NCBI GenBank assembly: GCA_047602475.1 | Contig: JASGHE010000004.1 | Coordinates: 1 to 64,000, forward strand | Direction: 5' to 3' | DNA from: JAEUIE01 sp047602475 | GTDB taxonomy: Bacteria > Planctomycetota > Planctomycetia > Gemmatales > HRBIN36 | DNA: 64,000 nucleotides | Notes under the pieces: generated by a model | Database searches by the model: none | Seen by the model: only the letters and a program-made list of their open reading frames with translations | Told to the model about the DNA's origin: nothing | Shown here: positions 34,853 to 42,836 of the stretch, one piece after another | Layout: every line of letters starts with the position of its first letter | Numbering within the stretch: the first letter of the stretch is position 1 | Position numbers and translations under genes: made by a program

Positions 34853-35188
34853 ATGTCAATTGTCAATGTTCTCACAAAACAGACGTTGTCATCAGAACGA
34901 CAATGCCTTTTGGAACTCATGCAGCGCATGAACTTTTGTCGCATAATGTGCATGAAGCTTCGGGATGGCGAGCCAGTACTCGATCCGCCACCCATTGTCG
35001 TACAGGATCTGAAGATCGGCGGCAACAACGATCTCAGAGTGGAGGTTCACCTACAAGACTTCGCACTCAAACAAGCACATATCGAGTTATTTGAACATTT
35101 TGACCTGATCCAAGACGGTGCCATCGACGAACTTGAGATTCGATATGGTTTGCCGCAAATGTTGAGGGTGAGACGTACTATCGCTTAA
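34853..35188 (+). CDS. unknown protein of element B
   Basis: A 111-residue protein (MSIVNVLTKQTLSSERQCLL), helical at the start and then alternating strands (IVVQDLKIGGNNDLRVEVHL), ending in basic residues (MLRVRRTIA). GGAGG lies about six bases before the ATG. No family recognised. It lies between the AlpA-like gene and the rep-like gene in the same direction. Confidence 0.5.
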   Translation: MSIVNVLTKQTLSSERQCLLELMQRMNFCRIMCMKLRDGEPVLDPPPIVVQDLKIGGNNDLRVEVHLQDFALKQAHIELFEHFDLIQDGAIDELEIRYGLPQMLRVRRTIA

Positions 35189-35283
35189 GTTCTAGTCGCT
35201 AGTTGCACAAACCATGTTTTGAGTTTCATTAACCGATTGCGGTGAAGCACGGTGCCTTGCAAGGTCCGGTTTGTGCAGAGGTC

Positions 35284-36308
35284 ATGATGGCAGAGCGTTA
35301 TATTAGCATTGATAATCGAAGCCTTGATTTGGTGCATTCATCCATTCCAGCCTGGATGATGCCAACCTTCCGGCAAATCTATTCAGAATTTATTGCCACT
35401 TGGTTCGTTTAGCATGTGCTAAAGGCACTTGTTATCCCAGCAACTCCTCTATCGCTCGTAAATGTGGTCTCGGCTTAACCACTGTCAAAGAGTCGTTGAA
35501 GCTTCTAAGGCGTTTGGGGTTCATTCGTATCGACCAACGAATGCGAATGAACGGGAGCCAGACATCAAACATAATCACCATTCTAGGTGTCCCTGCACTG
35601 TTATCCGTCCGTCCCCCCCAGTCGCAATATGGCTGGGGGGAGGGGACATATCTGACAGGGGGGGAGTCGCCAACCAACCACGAAGGTATTCCAGATGAAG
35701 GTAATCCAAAATATATATCCGTTTCGTCAAAGAACTGGAAGCCACGTAGCCACCACGACCAGGCAAAACTCCTCCAGTCCGAGGCCATCCCCGAGTCTTT
35801 GAGGGATGAAAGCCAGAAATGCACTTCAGAAACGCTCGCCACAGCCTGGGGTCTGACTCGGCGCTATTACCAAGACTTCTGCTTCGCCCATTCTGTGAAG
35901 GCGATAGCATCGTGCCTGAAGAGTTTTGCCAACTTCGTACAAGAGAAGGCGATTCACGCCGTGGCTATGTCTGATTTCTTTGAGCAACGATCTGTGCTCA
36001 AGCCAGGAGAGTTACAGGACGCGATTCGGGATGGACGGATCCCTCCTCAAAGCACCACGCCATGGGAATTGGTGAAGCACTTGAAAGCCCAAGCCCTTAC
36101 CACAGTCAAACCGGTCATCACCGCTGCCAGCCAACCATCACTTCAGAAACGAAAACAGCGACAACAGCAATCAATCCATAGTTCAGCAACACTGCCCAAT
36201 GAGGTCAATGCAGTGACTGCGCCTTCACAGACTGACCTCACCCTTGATCAGAAGGACTCCCATGTCAGAGCAGATCAACCCTTATGTATTGAGTCAGCCA
36301 CCCCATGA
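35284..36308 (+). CDS. replication-type HTH protein of element B (probably frameshifted near 35398)
   Basis: From 35400 the frame encodes a winged HTH of the helix_turn_helix_36 kind found in plasmid and phage replication proteins: RLACAKGTCYPSNSSIARKC, GLGLTTVKESLKLLRRLGFI. A low-complexity middle and a second helical domain follow (residues ~150-230, WGLTRRYYQDFCFAHSVKAI). The matching N-terminus (MAERYISIDNRSLDLVHSSI, then IYSEFIAT) starts at 35284 or 35287 after GAGGT and stops at about 35410. Joining the two needs one extra T near 35398 (GCCACTTGG). It overlaps the DnaB-like gene by 47 bases. The role as initiator or helicase loader is inferred. Confidence 0.65.
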
Positions 36309-37623
36309 CACGGATGCTGAGAAAGAGCTGCTCAGCTGCATGCTGCGAGACAATCGCGTCATTGATGAAGTGCGTGGACTGATTTGTCACTCAGACTTCT
36401 TTGACAGAAGAAATGTCGTTATCGCCGAATGCATCAATGCATTGGCGTCACGCCAGGCCGGGAGTGGTGTCGACTTCATTACTCTCAAAGATGAATTAGC
36501 GACCCGACATCTTGAGCAGGAGTGTGGCGGTTGGGGATACCTCGCCGAATTAGTCTCCACGTCATTGCACAGCGCCCATGCACTCCATTACGCCCAGATC
36601 GTCAGACAGAAGTCGATCCAGCGACAAGTCATTCATAAGTTGCAGTCGATGTTTCGAGAAGCGTTCAATCCCGCTGAACCTGATACCTTCCTCGATTGGT
36701 GCGAACAACAGATACTGCAGATCCGTGATCTGCATGCCAATGCTGAGACCAAACCTCTTATTCAAGCGCTTCACACTCTTTTGGACCGTGCTGATCAGCA
36801 ATATCGGGGCGGAATCGAACGTCGCTATACCGGGTTCCACGAGTTAGACGGCATGGTGAAGTTGTCAGCCGGGCAACTTATCATCATCGCAGCCAGAACT
36901 GCTGTCGGTAAAAGCCTCCTGGGGATCCAACTTGCCAAGCAAATCTCCAATCTGGCTTCTGGACGCAAAGCAGTCTTTATCGCCAGCATGGAAATGGACA
37001 GTACAGAGATTGCCTCTCGGCTGATTGCCGCTTTTGGTAGCGTGCCAACTGATGTCGCCTGTGTCGAAAGACTATTAAATCGCATTGAATCCAAACAACT
37101 TCATGATGCGGTTGTTCAGCTTGAGAGTTGCCCTCTTTTCATCAACGATTCTGGCACACAAACTGTTAATTCCATTGCAGCCGAGGCTCGTCGTTTAAAT
37201 CGTAAGCATGGTCTTGGTCTCATCGTCGTCGATTACCTTCAACTCGTCGACTGCCAGTCCAATCGCAATAAATCTCGTGCTGAGTTATTGGGAGAGGTTT
37301 CCAGCGGGCTGAAACGACTTGCTAAGGAGTTGCAGTGCCCAGTGATCGCCTTGTGCCAATTAAATCGCGAAACCAGTGATCATGAGGAGCCAGAGCTTCG
37401 GCATATTCGTGAAAGTGGCAGTATCGAACAGGATGCCGACATGGTCTGGCTCCTGTGGCGTGAAGCGACCAATTCAACTGATCCAAACCTGGATCAAACA
37501 GTTTACCTCAAGGTCGCCAAGAACCGACAAGGGCCGACGGGAACCATCAAGCTACTCCATCGCAAAGAGTTTATGCGGTTCGACGAAGAGCAATTTTTCA
37601 GTCAAACTTTCGTGGAAAGTTGA
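36262..37623 (+). CDS. DnaB-like replicative helicase
   Basis: Start at ATG 36262 with AAGGA six bases upstream. It is 453 residues. The DnaB N-terminal domain lies at ~14-115 (DAEKELLSCMLRDNRVIDEV, YLAELVSTSLHSAHALHYAQ), with a linker helix. The RecA-like domain is at ~185-450: Walker A ARTAVGKSLL (Lys217), Walker B GLIVVDYLQLV, and the H3/H4 motifs CPVIALCQLNRETSDHEEPE, IEQDADMVW and LKVAKNRQGPTG. The Walker A starts with Ala instead of Gly. Probably unwinds element DNA during autonomous replication; the chromosomal dnaB would be elsewhere. Adjacent to the rep-type HTH gene. Confidence 0.88.
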   Translation: MSEQINPYVLSQPPHDTDAEKELLSCMLRDNRVIDEVRGLICHSDFFDRRNVVIAECINALASRQAGSGVDFITLKDELATRHLEQECGGWGYLAELVSTSLHSAHALHYAQIVRQKSIQRQVIHKLQSMFREAFNPAEPDTFLDWCEQQILQIRDLHANAETKPLIQALHTLLDRADQQYRGGIERRYTGFHELDGMVKLSAGQLIIIAARTAVGKSLLGIQLAKQISNLASGRKAVFIASMEMDSTEIASRLIAAFGSVPTDVACVERLLNRIESKQLHDAVVQLESCPLFINDSGTQTVNSIAAEARRLNRKHGLGLIVVDYLQLVDCQSNRNKSRAELLGEVSSGLKRLAKELQCPVIALCQLNRETSDHEEPELRHIRESGSIEQDADMVWLLWREATNSTDPNLDQTVYLKVAKNRQGPTGTIKLLHRKEFMRFDEEQFFSQTFVES

Positions 37624-37727
37624 ACCGTGCCAGTCGCCATTGATCCCCGCGCACATTGAAGATACGGCTGACAGCACGCTTCTGCCCATCCCCCACCCCT
37701 GACATAATCCCATCGGAACGGAAGCCC

Positions 37728-37925
37728 ATGATTCCCGATAACACACCCCTGAACCGCCACGACATCGCCCAACTGCTGGTGCATGTAATCTACCGGCAAA
37801 TACGGACCTTTCACACCCCGCAGAATCTCGCTCCACCTGCGCAGGATTGCCTTGATGTCCTGCCAAAAGAAGTGCTCAGTGTCTCCAAGACGGTTAACAC
37901 CAACGGAGAACAAGGAGAACCATGA
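37728..37925 (+). CDS. small unknown protein before DUF2924
   Basis: A 65-residue protein from ATG 37728 (MIPDNTPLNRHDIAQLLVHV, then IYRQIRTFHTPQNLAPP), with GGAAG upstream. Its stop overlaps the DUF2924 ATG (ATGA at 37922), as between the other genes of this operon. No recognised motif and no counterpart in element A. An upstream extension to 37656 has no start signal. Confidence 0.5.
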   Translation: MIPDNTPLNRHDIAQLLVHVIYRQIRTFHTPQNLAPPAQDCLDVLPKEVLSVSKTVNTNGEQGEP

Positions 37926-38383
37926 TGGATTTGCAACAGAAGCTACAGGCACTGCCGCACCTGCGGGTCAACGACCTGCGGGCGATGTACTGCGACGTCT
38001 TTGGCGAGCCGACGCGGGCCAACAACCGCGACTGGCTTACCAAGCGCCTCGCCTGGCGTCTCCAGGCTCAGCAATTGGGTGGCCTCAGTGAGCGGGCACT
38101 GGCACGAGCGAAGGAACTGGCACGGGAAGAAGACCTTCGCCTCACACCGCCACCGTGTGCGACGACGGTGCCAACGACAACCGATCGTGATCAGCGCCTG
38201 CCGGCACCCGGAGCGGTCATCACCCGCCATTACAAGGGGACCGAGCATCACGTCGAAGTGCTGGCCGACGGCTTCATCTGGAACGGCCAGACGTATCCCA
38301 CTCTCACCGCTGTCGCCAAAGCCATCACGGGCAGCCATCTCAACGGCTTCGCCTTCTTCGGCCTGAAAGGAGGTAAGGCATGA
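37922..38383 (+). CDS. DUF2924 protein (copy B)
   Basis: A 153-residue protein with the same block order as copy A: LRVNDLRAMYCDVFGEPTRA, NNRDWLTKRLAWRLQAQQLG, LSERALARAKELA, a Thr/Pro linker, then LPAPGAVITRHYKGTEHHVE, YPTLTAVAKAITGSHLNGFA and FFGLKGG. Function unknown; DUF2924 genes typically precede this recombinase class. It overlaps the recombinase start by four bases (ATGA). This trio is visibly more G+C-rich than the genes upstream of it in element B, and than copy A. Confidence 0.85.
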   Translation: MMDLQQKLQALPHLRVNDLRAMYCDVFGEPTRANNRDWLTKRLAWRLQAQQLGGLSERALARAKELAREEDLRLTPPPCATTVPTTTDRDQRLPAPGAVITRHYKGTEHHVEVLADGFIWNGQTYPTLTAVAKAITGSHLNGFAFFGLKGGKA

Positions 38384-39939
38384 ACAAGCCGCCCAAGAGA
38401 ATTAGGTGCGCCATATATACGAGGAAGAGCACCGAAGAAGGCCTCGAACAAGAGTTCAACAGCCTTGATGCCCAGCGTGAGAGTGCTGAAGCATTCATTA
38501 AGAGCCAGGCTCAGGAAGGCTGGATTTGCTTGCCCGGAAAATACGATGACGGCGGCTTCACTGGCGGGAACATGGATCGCCCTGCCCTTACCCAACTGCT
38601 GGCAGACATTGAAGCTGGCCAGGTCGACTGTGTCATCGTGTACAAGGTTGACCGTCTCTCCCGTAGCCTTCTCGACTTCGCCCGCATGATGGAGATATTT
38701 GACCGTAAAGGCATTAGCTTTGTGTCGGTGACGCAGCAGTTCAACACCACCCATAGCATGGGACGGCTGACTCTCAACATCCTTCTCTCCTTCGCTCAAT
38801 TTGAGCGTGAAATAATTAGTGAGCGAACTCGCGACAAGATTGCTGCAACCCGGCGTAAGGGCATTTGGTGCGGAGGTAGGCCGATCCTGGGCTACGACGC
38901 AGATCCCATCACGAACAAACTCATCGTCAACCACGACGAAGCGCCACGGGTGCGGGCCATCTTCCGGCTCTACGCTGACCATGGATCACTGCTACCCGTT
39001 GTTCAGGAACTACACCACCGTGGCTGGCGTAACAAGCAGTACACCAGCCGGAAGGGCATAAGCAAAGGCGGTGCAGAGTTCAACCGTACGAATCTCTGGT
39101 ATTTGCTCACTAACCCGCTCTACGCAGGCCTCGTCCGTCATCGGGAAAACTGCTACCCCGGCGAACACGAAGCCATCATCGATGACGTATTGTGGCAGCG
39201 GGTGCAGAAGCAACTGGAACGCAATGCCCAAGGCAGCGGCAATGAGGTCAAGAACCGGCATGGGTCAATCCTCAAAGGGCTGATTCGTTGTGTCCCCTGC
39301 AACTCAACCATGACGCCTTCGTATAGCTGTAAGAACGGCAAGGTGAAATACCGGTATTACACGTGCGTCCATGCTCAGAAGAATGGTTGGGACAAGTGCC
39401 CATCGAAGTCGATACCCGCCGGGCAGATGGAACAGTTCGTGGTCGAGCGTATCAGCAGTATTGGCAGCGACCCGGAACTCCAGAACGAGGTGATGCAGAT
39501 ACTCAACCAGCATCATGCTGAGCATCGTGATGATCTTATGGCTGAAGAAAGGCTGCTAGACCGGGAATTGAACCGCTGGCACACCGAATCGAAGAATCTC
39601 GTTGGACAGATCAAGACCGGGGAAACTGGCAGTCTGGTGGCCAAACGCCTGGCCGAAGTCCAGGAACGGATCGCCCTGGAGACGCCACGGTTGGCCCAGA
39701 TTGGGGATGACTTGGCCCGTTTGAAAGACTGGTCGCTCCCCCGTGAGAAGGTCGCCACCCTACTACAACGGTTCGATGAACTTTGGAAGGTTATGACAAT
39801 CGTCGAGAAGCAGAAGTTCCTGAACCTCTTGATTGAACGCATCGATTACGATGGCCAGCACGGGCAGGTGACGATCCACTTCCATCCCAATGGTCTGGAA
39901 TCGCTCCTCACTGAAACCCTTGTGGAGAATGCGGCATGA
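38380..39939 (+). CDS. large serine recombinase (copy B)
   Basis: A 519-residue recombinase. The catalytic domain has Ser17 in AIYTRKSTEEG, then YDDGGFTGG, YKVDRLSRSL and SFAQFEREIISERTRDKIAA. The recombinase domain follows (~170-290) and then the zinc ribbon (CVPCNSTMTP ... YYTCVHAQKNGWDKCPSK). A long coiled coil (~385-470, EERLLDRELNRWHTESKNLV) comes next, then a final ERIDYDGQHGQVTIHF strand region. The coiled coil, typical of large serine integrases, is missing from copy A. The coding frame is intact and the motifs complete, so it should be active in integrating or excising element B. Confidence 0.93.
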   Translation: MNKPPKRIRCAIYTRKSTEEGLEQEFNSLDAQRESAEAFIKSQAQEGWICLPGKYDDGGFTGGNMDRPALTQLLADIEAGQVDCVIVYKVDRLSRSLLDFARMMEIFDRKGISFVSVTQQFNTTHSMGRLTLNILLSFAQFEREIISERTRDKIAATRRKGIWCGGRPILGYDADPITNKLIVNHDEAPRVRAIFRLYADHGSLLPVVQELHHRGWRNKQYTSRKGISKGGAEFNRTNLWYLLTNPLYAGLVRHRENCYPGEHEAIIDDVLWQRVQKQLERNAQGSGNEVKNRHGSILKGLIRCVPCNSTMTPSYSCKNGKVKYRYYTCVHAQKNGWDKCPSKSIPAGQMEQFVVERISSIGSDPELQNEVMQILNQHHAEHRDDLMAEERLLDRELNRWHTESKNLVGQIKTGETGSLVAKRLAEVQERIALETPRLAQIGDDLARLKDWSLPREKVATLLQRFDELWKVMTIVEKQKFLNLLIERIDYDGQHGQVTIHFHPNGLESLLTETLVENAA

Positions 39940-40352
39940 TTGTCAAGACGTGGAATGTGTCGTTTGAGACGCAACGCAAAGGCCAGCGGGTGATTACCAC
40001 TCGCCAGAAGCCCCCTGTTTTGCCCGAAGGTCGAATACCGCGTATCTCCCGGTTGATGGCGCTGGCTCATCATCTGGAACGGCTTGTGGTGACTGGCGTG
40101 GTCAAAGACTATGCGGAACTGGCGCGGTTGGGACAGGTTTCACGGGCACGGATCACGCAGATCATGAACCTGTTGCTGCTGGCACCGGACATTCAGGAGG
40201 AGATTCTGTTCCTGCCGATGACCGTTGCTGGCCATGATCCTATTAAGCTGAAACACCTTCAGGGCATAGCGTTAACACCTTCATGGGACCTTCAAAGGAG
40301 CGAATGGACTCAGGGACAAAATCTGCAAAAGACCCAAGGCACCAAGCTATAA
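39936..40352 (+). CDS. small HTH protein of the DUF2924-recombinase trio (copy B)
   Basis: A 138-residue protein overlapping the recombinase stop (ATGA). It contains LPEGRIPRISRLMALAHHLE, the HTH YAELARLGQVSRARITQIMN and LLLLAPDIQEEILFLPMTVA, matching copy A (10386-10811) throughout. The HTH resembles the ParB/KorB DNA-binding core. It is the last gene of element B in this direction, and the stop is directly against the convergent gene at 40353. Probably regulates or assists recombination; not proven. Confidence 0.7.
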   Translation: MIVKTWNVSFETQRKGQRVITTRQKPPVLPEGRIPRISRLMALAHHLERLVVTGVVKDYAELARLGQVSRARITQIMNLLLLAPDIQEEILFLPMTVAGHDPIKLKHLQGIALTPSWDLQRSEWTQGQNLQKTQGTKL

Positions 40353-41117
40353 CTAGCCGGGCTTCTTTTTTAATACTGAATCCAGAAGCTTTCTAGCTTC
40401 TTTTGCAGATTCACTGTTCGGGAATCGTCTGAGCAATTCTTCAAGGCGTCGAACACCATTATCTTTGTCGTTTAGGTCATCTCGGTCGAGCCAACGTTTG
40501 GCCCATTTCAGTAACTCACCAGCTTTCTCTTCTTCAACTTTTCTTGCAGCCGCAGCTTTCTCTTCAGCGTCACGTATTTCACGGGCTTTTCGAGAAGCTT
40601 CGCGTTGTTGCATTTCTTTCAATTCTAAATCTTTCGCCTCTTGTTCCTTCTGAATGCGTTTTGCTTCCTGCTCTTCACGTAGTCGAATTGCTTTCTTAAT
40701 TTCTTCATCCTGGGCATCCTCAAGCTTACTTTTCTCAGCTTTAGAAATGGCTCTATCGCCGTGAGCAGCGCTCCCATTATCATCCTTACGTTTGTGTACC
40801 AATGCACTTTCGTCTGATTTCAAACCACCCACGACTAAGGGTTGATCTTTGGTAGTTGGTGAGTTTTGATCGCTTCTATCTTGGTTTCTTGAGACAAAGG
40901 TTCCCATTAGAACCATCAAGACAAGTAGCAATACGCCAGGCACAAGTACTCCAGGCCCACAACCAAGTTGGATAATCGAAGTGTCGCTGCTGCTGCAGTA
41001 CGGGCACTTTGGGGATAAGCTCTTTCCACGTGGGTACCATGTATGCCCACAGCTCTTACAAGAGTTCTGAGGTCTTAAAGTACCTCTTGGAAGGGTAAAA
41101 AGGTTGCGACGACCCAT
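40353..41117 (-). CDS. zinc-ribbon, single-TM, coiled-coil protein
   Basis: Start at ATG 41117 (MGRRNLFTLPRGTLRPQNSC), with AGGTGA six bases upstream. It is 254 residues. A zinc ribbon lies at ~20-43 (CKSCGHTWYPRG ... CPYC), with one TM helix at ~53-73 (GVLVPGVLLLVLMVLMGTFV). After a polar linker comes a long Glu/Lys/Arg-rich coiled coil (~120-205) and a C-terminal TPR-like hairpin (LEELLRRFPNSESAKEARKL). It diverges from the vWA-PP2C-kinase triad 200 bases away and may belong with it, or with the end of element B. Function unknown. Confidence 0.65.
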   Translation of the reverse strand: MGRRNLFTLPRGTLRPQNSCKSCGHTWYPRGKSLSPKCPYCSSSDTSIIQLGCGPGVLVPGVLLLVLMVLMGTFVSRNQDRSDQNSPTTKDQPLVVGGLKSDESALVHKRKDDNGSAAHGDRAISKAEKSKLEDAQDEEIKKAIRLREEQEAKRIQKEQEAKDLELKEMQQREASRKAREIRDAEEKAAAARKVEEEKAGELLKWAKRWLDRDDLNDKDNGVRRLEELLRRFPNSESAKEARKLLDSVLKKKPG

Positions 41118-41317
41118 AGCAGTCACCTAGAATTTCTCATGAGCATACTCTATGTCGCACGACGATCAAGTAACTTTTTTTAACAGACTTCTGGGCTGTG
41201 AATCTAGTGACACTAAAGTCGCGTTTTTTTTGTTGCAAGATAGTGCTGTCCCAACAATAATCTAGGATTCTCGCCCCAGGATTTCTCAACCGAGTCAGAA
41301 CTATTCGGAGGTGATTA

Positions 41318-42067
41318 ATGGCTGAGCAGCAAGCATTTACCGATATTGGGATTGCTAGTAATCCTGAGCCACGTTGTCCATGCGTGCTATTGATTGACGT
41401 ATCAGGTTCCATGGCCGAAGTAGTGGAGAACTCGGGTCAATTACTCGGGCGAACAGTTCAGCAGGATGGGAAAACGTATCAAGCTGTTTCGGGGGGAATA
41501 ACACGCATCGATAAGGTGAATGATGGCATCCGTGCTTACCATGCTGATCTAATGAGTGATTCCCTCGCAACCCAGCGCGTGGAAGTCTCAATCATCACAT
41601 TTGGGAATACTGTTGAGATTGTGACACCATTTATCACCGCAGAAAGTTTCTCACCACCGACCTTAACAGCCAATGGGTCAACGGTAATGGGAGCAGGAAT
41701 CCTCCAGGCAATCGAAGCCCTCGAGGAACGGAAACAAATGTATAAGCAAAATGGTCTTCATTATTATCGACCATGGATTTTTTTCATCACTGACGGAGAG
41801 CCAACAGATTCTTGGCAAGCTGCAGCTGATAAAGTCCATGAAGGCGAAAAGTCTAAGAGGTTTGCTTTTTTCGCAGTAGGCGTTGAAGGAGCCAATTTTG
41901 ACATCTTGAAAAAGATTTCTGTAAGGCAACCATTACATTTGAAGGGCTACAGTTTCCGTGAGATGTTCTTGTGGCTATCTCAATCACAGCGAACCGTTTC
42001 TCATTCGAACCCAGGGCAGGAAGATCAAGTAAAGCTTAAATCACCCGAAGGCTGGGCCAGCCTCTGA
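41318..42067 (+). CDS. TerY/YegL-like von Willebrand factor A protein
   Basis: A 249-residue vWA protein. The full MIDAS is present: DVSGSM (DxSxS, in CVLLIDVSGSMAEV), the Thr in NGSTVMGAGILQAIEAL, and Asp in FFITDGEPTDSW. GGAGG stands seven bases before the ATG. It is the first gene of a three-gene operon with a PP2C phosphatase (7-base gap) and an atypical kinase, the TerY-P / yegL-yegK-yegI arrangement known from tellurite-resistance-linked and stress loci. It is likely the metal-dependent adaptor that binds the kinase or its targets. It lies next to element B. Confidence 0.85.
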   Translation: MAEQQAFTDIGIASNPEPRCPCVLLIDVSGSMAEVVENSGQLLGRTVQQDGKTYQAVSGGITRIDKVNDGIRAYHADLMSDSLATQRVEVSIITFGNTVEIVTPFITAESFSPPTLTANGSTVMGAGILQAIEALEERKQMYKQNGLHYYRPWIFFITDGEPTDSWQAAADKVHEGEKSKRFAFFAVGVEGANFDILKKISVRQPLHLKGYSFREMFLWLSQSQRTVSHSNPGQEDQVKLKSPEGWASL

Positions 42068-42074
42068 GGTTCAA

Positions 42075-42836
42075 ATGACCTGGAAATACCTGGGTGCCAG
42101 CGTGATTGGTACATCTCATCTGTCACGAAGCACTCCCTGCCAGGATGCATTTCGGCTTGTATCATTTGGTAACTCAAATGAATGGCTTGGATTGTGTCTT
42201 GCTGACGGGGCTGGAAGTGCTGCACATTCAGATATTGGTGCACAGATTGCCTGCGAGCACTTGCTCCGCCAAATAGTCAATCTGCCACTCGATCTAGCTG
42301 CCTTTGATGCTTCGATCAAGCAAGTCTTTAGTGAGGTACGGCAGATTGTGATTGATAAGTCTGGAGAACTCAACGTGTCACCACGTGAGCTTGCGTCAAC
42401 GGCCTTGGTCGCCGTGCTGGGTCCATCCTGTGCCGCATTTGCACAAATTGGAGACGGAGTTATCGTCGTTGAAGATGAAACAGGGTTCCACACCGTGTTT
42501 TGGCCTGATACTGGAGAATATGCCAATGCTACTTATTTCTTGACAGATGAACATTTCAGGGACCATATTGTGACTTCGACGATCAACACGGGGGTTAGGA
42601 GCGCGGCGATCATGTCAGATGGATTGCAAAGGCTTGCCTTGGACTTCTCTATTCGAGCGCCGCATCCTGAGTTTTTCAGACCGTTGTTCCAAACTGTAAG
42701 AAACGCGCCAGAGACTTCATTACTTCAAACACCTTTGGAGTTGTTTCTAGGCTCTAAACAAGTCAACCAAAGAACAGACGATGACAAAACCCTTGCGATA
42801 GCAGTACGTAGCGATGACGACTCAAGCATTAGTTGA
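42075..42836 (+). CDS. PP2C-family protein phosphatase of the TerY-P triad (YegK-like)
   Basis: A 253-residue PP2C (PPM) phosphatase: SRSTPCQDAFRLVSF, LCLADGAGSAAHSDIGAQIA (DGxG metal site), STALVAVLGPSCAAFAQIGD (GDG), IMSDGLQRLAL and the terminal TDDDKTLAIAV (DD). No TM. It shares an operon with the upstream vWA gene and overlaps the kinase start by 23 bases. It probably opposes the kinase on shared substrates. Divergent PP2Cs of this kind are the usual partner in TerY-P triads. Confidence 0.8.
   Translation: MTWKYLGASVIGTSHLSRSTPCQDAFRLVSFGNSNEWLGLCLADGAGSAAHSDIGAQIACEHLLRQIVNLPLDLAAFDASIKQVFSEVRQIVIDKSGELNVSPRELASTALVAVLGPSCAAFAQIGDGVIVVEDETGFHTVFWPDTGEYANATYFLTDEHFRDHIVTSTINTGVRSAAIMSDGLQRLALDFSIRAPHPEFFRPLFQTVRNAPETSLLQTPLELFLGSKQVNQRTDDDKTLAIAVRSDDDSSIS

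Larger units (their letters stand above)
30052..40352. mobile_element. element B: serine-recombinase element with methylase cassette and replication genes
   Basis: A left-facing cassette (methylase, HTH, CxxC, CxxC) and a right-facing operon (winged helix, AlpA-like, unknown, rep-like HTH, DnaB-like helicase, small protein, DUF2924, serine recombinase, HTH) diverge from a promoter region at 32404-32753. Core genes match element A one for one. The DnaB-like helicase and HTH rep-type protein suggest that it can replicate or derives from a phage or plasmid. There are no capsid, tail, large terminase, relaxase or T4SS genes. Ends are gene limits only; attachment sites were not found. Confidence 0.65.

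Noticed and set aside
6308..40352. Elements A and B as the two ends of one composite transposon
   Set aside because: Each has its own complete recombinase trio and methylase cassette, and the DNA between holds unrelated Rhs2 and glycosyltransferase genes.
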